64,000 bases of DNA, from positions 62,001-126,000 of the forward strand of contig NW_024468536.1 in assembly GCF_001632365.1 (NCBI RefSeq), in the 5' to 3' direction. The position numbers and the translations under genes are program-made. How positions within the stretch are numbered: position 1 is the first letter of the stretch; each line of letters begins with the position of its first letter. The stretch comes from Laetiporus sulphureus 93-53 (lineage: Eukaryota; Basidiomycota; Agaricomycetes; Polyporales; Laetiporaceae). Below the pieces are notes generated by a model. That model was not told where the DNA came from. It ran no database searches and was given only the letters and a program-made list of their open reading frames with translations. Shown piece after piece: positions 35,453-47,186 of the stretch.

Positions 35453-38400
35453 ATGCCTCCTCAGATTAAAGATGCCGGCCGAACATCTCGTCTACGTTCC
35501 AACACCACCAACTTCGTTCCGTTCAATTGGCGGCGTGGTAGAACTGACCCAACCTCGGCGACAGCTCCTATCAGCCCGCCCACGATGCCTCTGGAGGCTC
35601 TAATTGAAGCGCTCTCTCCTCCGGCTGTGCCCTCGCTTGCCCATGCACGAGCTCTGTGCTCTGCACTCGCGAACAAGGCCCCGAATCCCAATCTCGCTAA
35701 AATCAATTCTCTCTTGGCTTCTCTCTGTTCATCCGAATCCCCACCTGCATTGCAAGCTGCGGGATATGACATTCTGGCCGCCTACTGGGAGAATAACGGG
35801 GCGGCGGTGCTTACTACTGCCGATAGGCTCTCCTGTCTATCTCTATTCCTTCATCCTGCTGTCCCGTGGCTGCCTGAGGTGTGGGAGTCGCGTTTCAAGG
35901 CGTTGGTTGCTATCATACAATCCGGCGCCGAGACGGTGGGCATGGAGAGCGCTCTGTTGAAAGTGTTAAGATCATGGATTGAGGGTGCTTTCGATGGCCT
36001 TGTGCGTCTTCAGGCCCCATCTCCGGAGGAGAGGTTTGAGCGAGAGCGGAGCGTCACGACACTGACTGCATTCCTCACCCGTCTCGTGAGCAAACCTGAG
36101 TTTGTGTCCAGGCTGTCGGAACATGATACCTCGGAAGTCTTGGAACTATGGGTGAAGCTGATAGACAGAGCGCTGCTCGTTCCTACAGACGATGCGTTCG
36201 GCGGTTTCTCTTCCCAAACGGATCTGCTATCGCTCAAGCGGACCTCGTCGCATGGTAGACACCATTCGGCGGCGTCGTTACCTCAGGCTGGACCTACGAA
36301 ACACCCGGCGGATATCATAGTCGACGCCTATCTGCAATATCTCGACACGCGGCTGAATGCCCTTGCCCCTCTGTACCTCGAGATGATCCTGCCGCTGCTG
36401 TTTCGCGCTCTTGCGTTCTATGCAACACCCCTTCCCCGGATATCACTTACTCCCAGCGAATCTCACCAGCACAATTTAGAGCAGACCATTGTCGGCCTGC
36501 TCAGCAGCCTCGTAACAGGCCCGTACTCGTCGACTTGCACGAATTTGCTCAAGCGATGCCTATTCCCTGCCGCCCAGATCTCTCACGTCAACATACAGAC
36601 CACAGTCGGCGCGCTTAAGACACTGCGAGCATCTATCCGTGAGACTCTCATCACCCGCTTGGCGCGCGCGTACATCATCCGATCCAGTTCCGTTGAATAC
36701 TCTCCCGCAGGTGCTCCAACCCACCTCAACCTCGAGCGCGAGTTAATGAAACGTGCTTGGTCGAAGGATGACTCTGCACCGTGGGATCTAATCAGGTTCC
36801 GCACAGTGCTGTGTCGAGCAGTCCGGGCTTGGGCGGATAAAGAACAGGACGGGCGCGATGAAGTTACGAGCATGCCGAAGGAACTGGTCTTGGACGAAAT
36901 CGCGGCCATCTTGAAGGACGTCGTCCAGGCACTTGACCAGAAGGGGGAAAGCGAGGAGACGGAGGATGAGGAAATTAGTGCCGTGGGCGATATTCTGCGC
37001 GAACTTGTTGCTTATGTCCGTCAGACAAAGTATGTTCAATTTACTGTCCAATTCCGACGTCTCATGAACACTGTTTCTACCGAAGGACGCGAGACGGAAA
37101 TCCGATCACGCTATTCTCGCCGCAACTCGGAGAGACCTCGCCGTTCGTCAAAGACGTGTCTGCGCTGCTCGGCCAGGATTTGAACAGCACGCCTCTGTTT
37201 CCAATTCTACCATCTATCCTGCTCTCGTGTTCGGAGCTGCTTACCGACGGGGACACTGCTAATCTGCTGTCAGTGATGTCGGAGCGACAGTCACTCACGC
37301 CTACGTCCCCGTCGTGGCTTGAGCATTGGAACGACATCCTCTCGATACCTGATCTATACTCTGCGTCACGGCTGATGACACGTCAGGTGGCCATGGACAT
37401 CATGAGCTCCGTATGGGAGTTTGTCAAGGATATATCAGTGTATCGCAAACCCCTCGCCGAGATGATTTTCCAGTTCTGGAGGCAGCAGACTGCCGGGGAC
37501 ATGGAGGATGCCACAGTCACCGTGATTTGGCATATTCTGGGCGACGAGGTCGTGCTGCGCAGGGTTGAGGCAGCGGGCGATGAAGCTTCCGCGGACCATC
37601 AGCTCGCTGCAGACATACTGGCGTTTCTCACCAGCATTGCTGGTGAACGACAGGACGATGACGATGACGATGACGCTGCGTCCGTCCGGACTGCAGAAAT
37701 TTCGACAAACGTATCTCCACCGCTCGCTCCGCCTACGACAGCAGCAACTTCTCCTATCATCTCACGGGCGCAATCAGTCTACCCGCCCAAAGAAAGGGAG
37801 TCAACGATCCCATCGGTTATGTCGATCCTATCGACGCTGACCTCTGGTAACCCAGCCCGCTCGCAGTCACAACCTCCGCAATCGGCAGCAACCGAGCCTC
37901 GCGTAGAGTCGCCTCCACCTCTTTCTCCAGTGCTTCCCCCGGTGTCGAAAACCATGGGTGCAGTTGTCGCCCTTGTCTCCATATTCAGTCAGCTAGCATT
38001 CACTGCACTTGTTTCGACCCAGAGCAACAGGGAGCTGGCGTTACGTGTGTTTCGCACTCTTATCGACCTGTTAGAAAGCGCTGAATGTATCAGAGCCCGG
38101 CTCATGGTCCTTCAGTTCATGATGCGTCTGAGAGTGGACCGTGACCACAGGCTTTACTTCTCAGGTACTGATTATGACAAGAACGGGCAGATCTTTTCCC
38201 TTGCTACCCTCATCAGTCGAGTCCCGCGATCTGCTGCATCTGCCGACCAGCTTGCACACGACCACGATCCGCACAGCGCACGTGCTCGTGCCGTTCAAGA
38301 GCGTAACGGCAGAAGACCATCTCGCGGGCGAGGGGGACATCCGTCGAGGATAGAGTCGCGGAGTCGTTCTCGAACCGCACCTCGTATAGTTTCTCAACCG

Positions 38401-40754
38401 GCCTCGATTCGACGCTTGAGGGCGAGGGATCCGATATGGGCAATCCCGGAGACGCTACCTTTTGCTATAGGAGAATCTGGCGTGGCCAGCGAAGGCGTCA
38501 TGTCGTATGATCCATCTGGCCCTCGGCAAGGCATTGTCCTTCCATTGTCTACCTATCTCAGTAAGATGGTCGACATCATTGAAAACGAGAAGGAGTGGGA
38601 GATCCTGTCCTATGTGCTATGTCATTTCCCTACTCAACTGGCCAACAAGCACCTCTTCTGCGGTCCCAAGTCGCGAGTAGTGCTAGGTCGGCTGCTTACC
38701 GTCATCTGTTCAGGCATCGCTGGAGGGACCCTTGCTATGAATGTCGAGCGCTGGCCCGAGAACATCGTCGCACGGGATGCGCACGGTCTGGCGTATCATA
38801 CGCTGACGGTCCTCATCAGTTACAAGCGGTGCTTCCCAGACTTGCATATTCAGCATCGTCTTGTGGAGGTATTTCTTCTAGGACTGAGTGGCTTGCCATC
38901 TACAATCAAGTGCTGCTTGCATGCTCTGTCATTATCAGCTTTCGAGCTCCAGCCATCTATGACTAGATACGCGTCTAGAATACTGGAAAAACTGTCCCAG
39001 ATCATGTCAAACCCAGCCATGGCTGTCGATATCATCAATTTCCTGGCGATCGTGGGCTCTATCAACAGCTTGCACGCGAATTTCACGGAAGGTGACTACA
39101 AGATGGTCTTCGGCGTTGCGTTGCAATACCTGCAGCATCACAATCATCTTGACGATACCATGCCAATATCCTGGGCTTTGTCTCAGCATGTTCGTATCAT
39201 GTCATACTATATCGTCTACCTCTGGTTTCTAGCCGTTCGCCTGGCGGATAGGCATCGCCATGTGAAGTTCATCTCAAGGCAATTGCTGCTCGCGAACGAG
39301 GGTAGGGACGACATAGACGAATATACTGAGGTTTGCTTCGACTGGCTTGCACGCTACACGTATGCAAGTGCGGATCCTCGACCTGCTCCATCTATGCTCG
39401 GCGAGATCGTCATGAACCCGAGCATGCAACGACAGTCCACTGAATCTGCCATCAGTGAGAAGACGTGGGTCGCGGGCAATGCTGTGATCACCATCCGCAC
39501 GTTGAAAAAGCGGGGTTGGGTAGAGGTGCTTACTCGTCGCTCATCTGGGCTCACCAAGTTCCTCTGTCGGGCAGAAAATGTTCCAATGATACAATTGGGC
39601 GATGTTGACCCTGACTTTGTCTCGGTCGTTGCAACCTTGACTCTCGACCAAGGCTTGCAGGAACCAGACACCGCGTCTACAGTCGGGGCATCTTCAAACG
39701 AGCCACCTTTGGTGAGTCGTCCGTATGGGGTGGACGTTCACAGTATTGAAGTTGTCTGGTTTTGCAGCAATCACTTGTTGCCCTTGGCGATGGAGAGACG
39801 CCCGTGTCAAAACCTGACTCTATCACTGGCTATGTCTGGAGTGGTACGGCACCATCGCAGAGGCGCAAAGATGTGGCCATCTTGCCATCCTATTTTGCTC
39901 TCCAGCTCTCCTCGTACCCGGACATTCCTGCCACTTTGCACCAAGTTAACGATTTCAATCGGGCAGCAAAGTTCTTCCAGTCCTTGGACCGGATGCCAAC
40001 CATTGACACCCACAAAGTTGGTATCATGTATGTGGCACCTGGACAAAATTCCGAAGGCGAGATTCTCCGGAACAGCCATGGCTCTCCGGCATACAGTCGC
40101 TTCTTGGAAGGATTGGCCAGGCTCATCAATCTATGTGGGCAAGTGGACGTTTACGCTGGCGGACTCGACCCAGATGAAGATGGCGAATACGCCTATGCGT
40201 GGTGGGACGATATCGGTCAGATCCTCTTTCATACAGCTACTCTTATGCCGTCGTCAGATGATGTACATTCTACGAACAAGAAACGCCACATCGGTAACGA
40301 CTACGTCCGGATCGTATGGAATGACTCCGGCATGCCTTACAGATTCGATACGCTAGTCACTCAGTTCCAGTTTGTCAATATAGTGATCGAGCCTCACTCT
40401 CGCGGAGCCATCGCCGCCTTCTCGAATAATCAACATGAGAATGAATACTTCAAAGTCATCGTGCAACGTGCCCCTGGGATGAGCGACTTCACCCCTATAG
40501 GCGACTTCAAGCTGATCTCTGCTGAGAACTTGCCTCTCCTTGTCAGGCAGCTCAGCCTCCTTACGGACTGGTTCGTCTCTATCTTTCAGCACACACAGAA
40601 TGACACCGTACGCGTCGAGATCACAACGAACTGGGTTTCACGATTACAAGCTATCAAGAGGTTCAGGATGCAAGCGATCACTTCAAGTGAGCCTGTTCCT
40701 ACGGAGGAGGGCGTAATGGGGCAGACGTATCGAGATTTCACGACAGCATACTAG
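35453..40754 (+). CDS. TSC2: Tuberin (TSC2), Rheb GTPase-activating protein
   Basis: Rap/Ran-GAP-family protein that with hamartin (TSC1) turns off Rheb and so restrains TORC1. Three exons, 35453-37029, 37086-39711 and 39768-40754, join in frame to 1729 residues, close to the family length. The N-terminal two-thirds is a helical tuberin/HEAT region (for example LQAAGYDILAAYWENNG), interrupted by an acidic DDDDDDAAS run near 37655 and a long Ser/Pro linker. The C-terminal Rap-GAP domain (about 39990-40640) contains KVGIMYVAPGQNSE, FLEGLARLINL and the catalytic 'asparagine thumb' motif HIGNDYVRIVWNDSG, Asn codon 40296-40298. The domain appears intact. Convergent with GEN1, stops 191 bp apart. 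Confidence 0.94.
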
Positions 40755-40945
40755 GATTGTATTGTTAGTTTGCCGAAGTTATCGCTCACATCTCTCGCTC
40801 ATATGTAGCATATAGTATACCACCCTGCTATCAATATCGTTATTCACTGTCGCACGATCGCAAAATCAATTGTCAGCCAAAACAAAATACATCTGACATA
40901 AAACGGTCTGAGGTATACAAGATCTACTGTGAAACCTCCATTAGA
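40755..40945. other. Convergent 3' spacer between TSC2 and GEN1
   Basis: 190 bp AT-rich spacer between tail-to-tail genes; expected to contain both poly(A) regions. Confidence 0.55.
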
Positions 40946-43843
40946 TCATGTTAGATCGATGACACTGTCAGGATCGAGGTCGCGGTACTTTGGACGAGAT
41001 GAGGACTTTGCCCGGGCCAATGTGAGTGGTGCAATTTTAGAGACGGTCTGCGCATTGTCCGAGTCACTCGAGATCTCGATAACTGAAACGTCCGCTTTGG
41101 CGTTTACGTATTTCGCATTCCACTGTGCTCGGCGCGGCAGTCCCAGTGTGCCCTTCTGTCGTCCTAGAGGTGATGGAGAACCAGAGCGTTCAAATGCATC
41201 GTCTTCTGATGTGATATAAATAAACGCTCGAGACCCGCTTGCCTGCTTGCGCGGAGACCCATGCTTCTGCGATTTGCGCGGAGACTTTTTCAGCGGCGAA
41301 TCTTCGAACTCGAGATCAGATGAACTGATAGACCGCTCCTGTGCCTTCTGAGGTGGCGTTGGGGCGTGCGGTCGTCCGGCTGGTTGGCTCTGGAAAGGAT
41401 CATCTGTGGCCGAGGGGCTGTCCTCAAAAGATAGGGGAAATGGTGCGGGAGTAAAGTGACGCTTGGAAGAAGAAGATGGCGTAGATCCTGTGGGATTGTA
41501 GGAGTCAAGTGCTGCGAGGATGAAGCTCACTGCTGCAGATGAATGCGAAGATGATGAGGGTCCATAATTGGCCATGAGAGCTGGTAGCCTGGACGGAAAG
41601 GTTGGGAGAGCATTAGCTGACAGCTCGTCGTCTGAGCTCACATCGTTTATAGGCAGCCTCTTGGCGAACGGGACTTCCCTGGGTACGCGAGGAGACGAAT
41701 GATGACCTTTGCTCGCTGCCGTCTTCAATGTCGCACGTGTAGTATTCTTCTCAATAATAGTGCCTTTCGTCGCTGGAAAGAGACCTTTCAAATTGCGCGA
41801 TGAACCAGATGGAGCGTCCGCTGCTGGTTGACGAGCGGCACTATCAGTGGTCTTCTTCGTGTTCCGCGCTGCTGCAGAGGGTTTCTGCGGAGTCGGTGAA
41901 GTATATCCGTCCGAACTCTCCTCTTGCTCTTCTCGTATGGGCTCCACCATCTTGCTCTTCTTCTTACCCTTTCCCCTGGACGGAGATGGTTCTGTCACTG
42001 CAGCCTTAAACTGAGAATTTGTGCCACGCGCTGTGCCAGTGCCCTTGCCAGCCTTCTTCGCGCTTCGCATCTCCTGAATGCCCTCGAACTCATCGACAAG
42101 CTCGGGTTCAACAATGCGCACCATACATGCAGGGAGCCAGATGCGTAGGTGGCTCTGCGGATCCGGCGGCAGTTTCTTTTTGCCTTTCCCTTTTTGGTCA
42201 CCCTCATGTTCATCGTCCCCGTCTGATGCTGAGAGTCCCGTATCGAGGGCAGTGCGAAGACCCTTTACGCCTGCTTCGCATAGCCGTGCTAGCTGAGTAG
42301 GGGCTATCTCGAGACGATATTCGAGGACGCCATCCGTGGAAGCATGCTGCCGAGACGAGCGGATTTTGACGATTAATGGCTCCTCATCCTCGTCGTCCTC
42401 CGCATCAGAGTCACGTCCGCCGCCTTTCATAGGAGAGCCGAGCTCTAGATAGGAGAAATGCTTCGCGATCATGGACGAAGGCGTGCCTGATACTTTACGT
42501 GCCTTGCCGCTCTTCCTCGGTGTAGAGGGTACGCCGATCGCTGCGCGCCAAGTTGACCTCGCTACCTTCTTGTCCTGCAAGAGTACTGATCGCCGTAGGA
42601 TGCGTAGCACCGCCGCAGGCCACAGCACAGTTCTAAAACGCTTGATGATGATCTCTTTAACGCCCCACTCGAAGTACATTTCGCACAATGCTGCGATCTT
42701 GCCCAGATCCGGCTCCTTCTCCCAGTCAATTACTGTGTTTCTGTGACCCATGCCCTTCTCCTCAGATGTGATGGGATGCGTGTAGCTCAGCAGTACGTCC
42801 ACGGGTGGGAAGTCAGTCGGCATCCTGTTGGCGAGCGCGATGTGTTTCTTTCCAAGAATTCCACGAGAGTTGGTCCGGAGCTCCGCGCGCACGTCATCGC
42901 GCCAGATCTTGAGGAACGCGGGCAGATCCTCGCGAGGAAGGGTGCGCGCCGCTTGTAGCAACGTATCGCCGAACCCGCATTTGGCCAGCCCGTGTGCGAT
43001 CGTCGGGCCGCAGCCGGGGAGCCCCTCCTGCTGATAGTCGCCGCCGCGCAGGATGCCGATGAGGATGAGCCCGCCCTGGGTAAGCTGCACCGCTGGATGC
43101 TCGAGGATCTTGTCTGCCTTGTATATCGCAACATGGTTACCATCGTTTCGTCCATCGGCATTCTTGAGTGAGTGCGCATGGTTGCCGGTCAGGGTCAGGC
43201 TTGGGCTGGACAGCGGGCACGGCTTGAGCGCAGCACAGTGCACGCGATGCGATATTTACTCACTTGCGGACGATCATCTTTGCACCAAAGAGAAACGTGT
43301 CTACGTCATCAGTGTATACAGCATCTATGACACCGATGCGATTCAAGTAGGCGAGCTCAGCCTCGGCTTCTCCGGGTGCCTGAGGGATGTGTTGAATTCA
43401 ATGAGAGGCCATGGGGGGAGCAACGCACCATACGCCATTCGAAGCCGAATGCATGAATGATAGCCTGCATGCCCTGTACCATCCAGTGGTGCTTACCGCT
43501 GACGCGTTTACCGCGCTTGATCTTGGGGCGCTTCGGACCATCGAATACGAACAGAGGCAGAAAGGGCGCGCTCATCAGTCGCATGCATTTGAAGAACAGA
43601 GTACGCAATTCTGGGTTCTCGCCTTCGCGACCGTAGGAGGCATGGAAGAACCAAATACTCGCGTCGATGCCGACGCGAAAGCCTCGGACACCATCAGGGT
43701 TAGCCTCGAACCCATCGACGACGGCGAGGTGAGTGAGCGACCGTGTCTCTCCGGCAGGACGGAGAATCTAAGTGGGTAAGTACATTTTGAGTGTACTTGA
43801 ATCGAATGAACGGACGCACATTCCAAAGTCCGGGAACACCCAT
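40946..43843 (-). CDS. GEN1: GEN1/Yen1-type Holliday junction resolvase (XPG/FEN1 family)
   Basis: Structure-specific nuclease that cuts Holliday junctions symmetrically. Start ATG 43841-43843 encodes MGVPGLWN, the invariant XPG-family start, then an intron and FRVGIDASIWFFHASYG (first catalytic Asp). The internal region has EAEAELAYLN and VYTDDVDTFLFG (43320-43380), with the remaining acidic residues, and the helix-hairpin-helix loop with GGDYQQEGLPGCGPTIAHGL (about 42990-43050). A chromodomain-like/GEN1 middle region follows and then a long Ser/Lys-rich disordered tail with many SPxK-like and SxE sites, suited to cell-cycle phosphorylation, ending VIDLT at 40946-40948. Four exons are visible. 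Two ACGCGT boxes lie 42-64 bp upstream of the start codon. Confidence 0.92.
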
Positions 43844-43884
43844 AGTACGTTCAGTCAAAACATTGTTTTCAACATCCGCCACAC

Positions 43885-43907
43885 ACGCGTCCAGCCGAAC
43901 GACGCGT
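43885..43907. promoter_or_regulatory. Paired ACGCGT (MCB-like) elements upstream of GEN1
   Basis: Two copies of the palindrome ACGCGT at 43885-43890 and 43902-43907, 42-64 bp upstream of the GEN1 ATG. ACGCGT is the MluI cell-cycle box bound by MBF (Mbp1/Swi6 or Cdc10) in ascomycete yeasts, where it drives G1/S transcription of DNA replication and repair genes. Presence is seen directly; function is inferred. Confidence 0.5.
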
Positions 43908-44098
43908 CCGTCACGTTACTGTCACACGACCGGTGATGCGCAGCGTCACTCATTTGAATTTAGTTGTATCAGATATCAGAGTGTGACGGTACGTGTTACA
44001 CAAAGACATTCGCGCCTCAGGGTCAATACCTGGCATCGTTTTGCATTACGGTTTGATATCCTGCCACCTTCAGATGTATGGGATGCAGATAGTATTTC

Positions 44099-45164
44099 TC
44101 AAGAACGTGTGAGCTCTTTCAACCCCTGGGCCCTTCGCAGGTGCCTGCATGTTCCTGCAGAACCGTTCACTTTGCAAATACCCCAAGGACATCTCGTATA
44201 CGATGAAGAAGGCCGATTCCTGCTCCTTCTAGAACCGCCAGAAGGATGATTGATTGCCTCAGGTGTGACTGGTGTGGCCCTCAAGCGAATGTCTTTCCCA
44301 GGACGCTGTGGGCTGAACGATGATGATCGAGATTTTCTCTTTCCAAGCGAGCTCCCAGACTGACTCTCCACACTGGCTAAAGAAGATGCAGGACGTGCTG
44401 TGTACAACTGCTGCCCTCCGGAATAAGATACCCTTGCTTCTACAGGCAAAGTCACCGTTGAGCTTTCTGTGAGGCTTATGGTCCCAATAGCGGAGCGTCT
44501 GTTGCACCGAACATTGTTTGTCTCAAAACAAGTGTCATGGGCTTGATCTTGCGCAACCGTGCTCTTCTGATCTACTACAACCACCGGATTGGTCCTCTGG
44601 CCACATTGCTTGCTCTCTGCCGAAGTGGGCGACGACTCTTCATTATATCCCGAGAAAGGCTGGAGTAAAGCAGAGGGGTGAAAAAACTTCGGGAGAGTAG
44701 CAGCAACATGTGCGCCTTGATGCTGTCCTGCCATGTCCGGCTTGGATGACAGTCGATAATTTGACATACCGTCGAGGGAGCTCCATTCCATCGCCTTGGA
44801 GTGGCCACGATTTGGACGAGAAGACCCTTCAAGTTGAGGAACAGCACATGAGACGCTGTGAAATAACATGCGATTACTATTCGCTACTTCTGAGCAAGAA
44901 CAACTATGCTTACGACACGGAGGGGCCTTGAGTATTCATGGGCCCACGACTGGCCAGAGGTGTTCCGAATAAACCTTCCATAGAGTTATGGGTTAGCAGT
45001 GATATGGCAGGGATAAATGAGAGGGAAGAGAATGTTGGTGCTATTGCGAGTGCGACTTGGGTACCAGAAAATCCCGGACTTGGGTTGTACTGATAGAGCA
45101 TGCATCGCCCATACATGTCTACCCAGAGCGGATAGATAGCGGAAGGACTGTGAGAGGGCTGCAT
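44099..45164 (-). CDS. Unrecognised Ser-rich protein
   Basis: Two exons can be joined by a canonical 58-nt intron (about 44861-44918, gtaagc...cacag). The proposed start is ATG 45162-45164 (MQPSHSPSAIYPLWVDMYG) and the end is at 44099, giving about 335 residues. The first exon is moderately hydrophobic (ALAIAPTFSSLSFIPAISLL). The second is Ser/Pro/Arg-rich with a basic cluster (LGKRKSRSSSFSPQRPGK) that could be a nuclear signal. Near the end CPWGICKVNG...TCRHLRR faintly recalls a C2H2 finger (C-x4-C...H), but the second His is missing. An in-frame upstream ATG at 45314 exists. No family recognised; this lies at the edge of the accessory region, and lineage-specific or decaying status is possible. 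Confidence 0.5.
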
Positions 45165-46030
45165 GGTTGCACCTGCAAAAGCACACCGGACACTACAAGC
45201 TGCAGCAGACTTTATGCATGGGCATTGAGACAAATGCACGACAACAACGCGTACGCGACCGCCACAGAGTGTTCGACAACATGCCGCATGGACCAATAGC
45301 AATAGCGAGTGCATTCAGGGCACGGAACTTGTACAGACTGGCGTGTTGAATTACGGCCACCACAGTGGCCACTCCGGTGGCCAATCGACAATCTGGAGGA
45401 AGTTTTCGTGAGGACTTCGATCTCGGAAACTGATCGGCATAACCCCTTCTGCAGCCAAGAGCTCCTTACCTTACCACCTCCTCCTCCGCGTCTGGCAGAC
45501 TGATGTTGTCCAACTGATGTTGTCCAATCTGTGAGTGTTCACTTTTCGCTGCCGTTTGCGCCTAGCTTGCCATTAAACCAAAACCCATTCATCGCTGATC
45601 TGTCAGCTATTGCCTGGAAAAAAAGGGACAGGTTGTAATGCAAGGATCTTCACTAAGTGTTAGTCAGCAACGAGTGCCAAAGATGCGTTCGATATTCTAA
45701 CGAAAGGGCTCACGCTGTGGACTCAGTTCAGCCGAGCATGCAAAGCCAGACGGTGTCACCATACTTTGTGCCTCAGAGACAAGAGAGATGGCAAATAACG
45801 ACAAGCAGGATCCGATAGTGTATATTGGATATTGGAGGCTAGAAGTGGCTAGAATCATGCAGGAAGCGGAAACGTTATTCTACGGGAAATGAGTTCGTCA
45901 CGATGGCAAACGGTGGTTAATTCCACGCCACAAACACGTCTCCGATGTACAGAGTCGGAGGCGGATCCGATAAGTCAGAGCCGAGCCTCCTTGCGCGTAG
46001 AACATATCGCATGGCCAGCGTTAGGCAACA
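45165..46030. other. Gene-poor spacer
   Basis: About 870 bp with only short frames. A short tandem repeat, actgatgttgtcc twice, lies near 45499-45527, and a GGCCAC-rich imperfect palindrome at about 45355-45383. No gene is seen. Confidence 0.4.
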
Positions 46031-46039
46031 AGTACATAT

Positions 46040-46170
46040 GAGCATTTCATCACATCCGAGGTGATTTCTGTGCGAGATTTGAGCACGAACAATGGCCTGC
46101 GCGTAACATGGAGGGGAGTGCTGATACTCCATGTCGTCTGCTACTAGATCCCTCTGGCAGGAGTATGGAC
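46040..46170 (-). pseudogene. Unidentified coding remnant, repeated at about 50.8-50.9 kb
   Basis: On the minus strand the frame reads DLVADDMEYQHSPPCYAQAI. A related block at 50760-50930 reads DPVANDLEYQYVSPCYAAAP. The nucleotide match spans at least 51 bp around GCGTAACATGGAG. Family not recognised; it lies just downstream of the synthetase remnant and is out of frame with it. Confidence 0.45.
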
Positions 46171-46174
46171 GAGT

Positions 46175-46565
46175 AGTCGAGCTGATAGTGCCGCCGACGT
46201 TTGAGTTTGTTGATCGGCAGGTCGCCGAGAGGAGTTGAGACAGTGCTGGTAAGCTTGCTCGTGTTCGTCTCCTTCAGCAGCGACAGCTCAGGATCGCACA
46301 TGGTCTTGCGCCCCGATGATGGTCTGATCTGCAGGTCGGCACTCCGGGCACCAGACGTGGTGCACGGACTTTGGCTCCTTGAGAGAGACTGTCCCAGACG
46401 GGCTCAGAGAATTGAGCCTGGGAGATAGGGAAGACGAGAAGTGTGCTAGCGCGGATCTACCACTTGACGAGGTCCCCGTGCATTGCCCACATTAGCAGTC
46501 ACTTCGCGGTACCAGTCGGCGCGTGCGCTTCGCAGCTCATAATTCATCGCATCCGACTTACACTA
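46175..46565 (-). pseudogene. Leucyl-tRNA synthetase remnant (anticodon-binding region), copy 1
   Basis: Read on the minus strand and allowing frame changes, the segment gives ELRSARADWYREVT (46480-46545), then MHGDLVKW, a stop, IRAST, then LLVFPISQAQFSEPVWDSL, KEPKSVHHVWCPE (46320-46400) and CDPELSLLKETNTSKL. The order and wording match the anticodon-binding part of archaeal/eukaryotic cytosolic leucyl-tRNA synthetase, where homologues read SARDWYREV, GMH-DLV-WIR, PFAPHFAEH-W and KEPKSVQ. At least two frameshifts and one in-frame stop (Trp or Tyr-Trp position) are present, and the catalytic domain is missing, so this is a dead fragment. The active gene must lie elsewhere. Confidence 0.75.
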
Positions 46566-46639
46566 CATACTGGAATGAGTGGTAAGTAAAGAGCGACATG
46601 ATGCGTGATGAGCAAATATTTACTCAGCGTATGTGACAT

Positions 46640-46810
46640 TTATTTGTGGTGTTGATGAGGCTGTAGACTTCGGCTCCTTGGTTTTCAACGCATCGTCTTG
46701 CCACAGACAAACAAGCCGTCCACGTCAATGGGGCGAATGGCGAAATCATCTGGCAGATTGGAGGGAAGAATACTTAATTGCTGGCACATTCCAGCCCATG
46801 TCGCATTCTA
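46640..46810 (+). pseudogene. Arylsulfotransferase-like remnant, copy 1
   Basis: A short stretch reads HVNGANGEIIWQIGGKNT and then stops (near 46775). This is a conserved strand-turn of fungal arylsulfotransferase (ASST)-like proteins, a secreted beta-propeller family. The same nucleotide block occurs at 56915-57040 in the same orientation and position relative to the synthetase remnant. Only this piece survives. Confidence 0.65.
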
Positions 46811-47186
46811 GGGACAGCTGGAGAAGGGGCATAGGTGCAGGGAGCAGAGCAGCTCGATGGACGATGGCGACCCCCCTAATATGACACGCATTTCAATATT
46901 CCAAACGAGATGCTTTGCAATCAATCGAATTCAGACGTTCTCAGCAGCAGCCCATGACAATCTTGTTACAACGTATCGCAATCTGACTTCTGTGGGTCGA
47001 AGTCCATCAGACAAGCTGTGTGATGTCAGGCATGACTGCTTACCAGCATAGGCCCCGCGGACGTCCATCACCGGTCTCCAGGACGGCTTATTGCAAAATT
47101 CTTGATAGTTGAGAAGCCGCAATAATCATACAATCCGCGCAAGGCTGGTATGTCTGTACTCCGCGAATGTTATTAGGCGCCCGCGC
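46811..47186. other. Spacer before the amidohydrolase pseudogene
   Basis: About 375 bp, no gene recognised. Confidence 0.4.
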
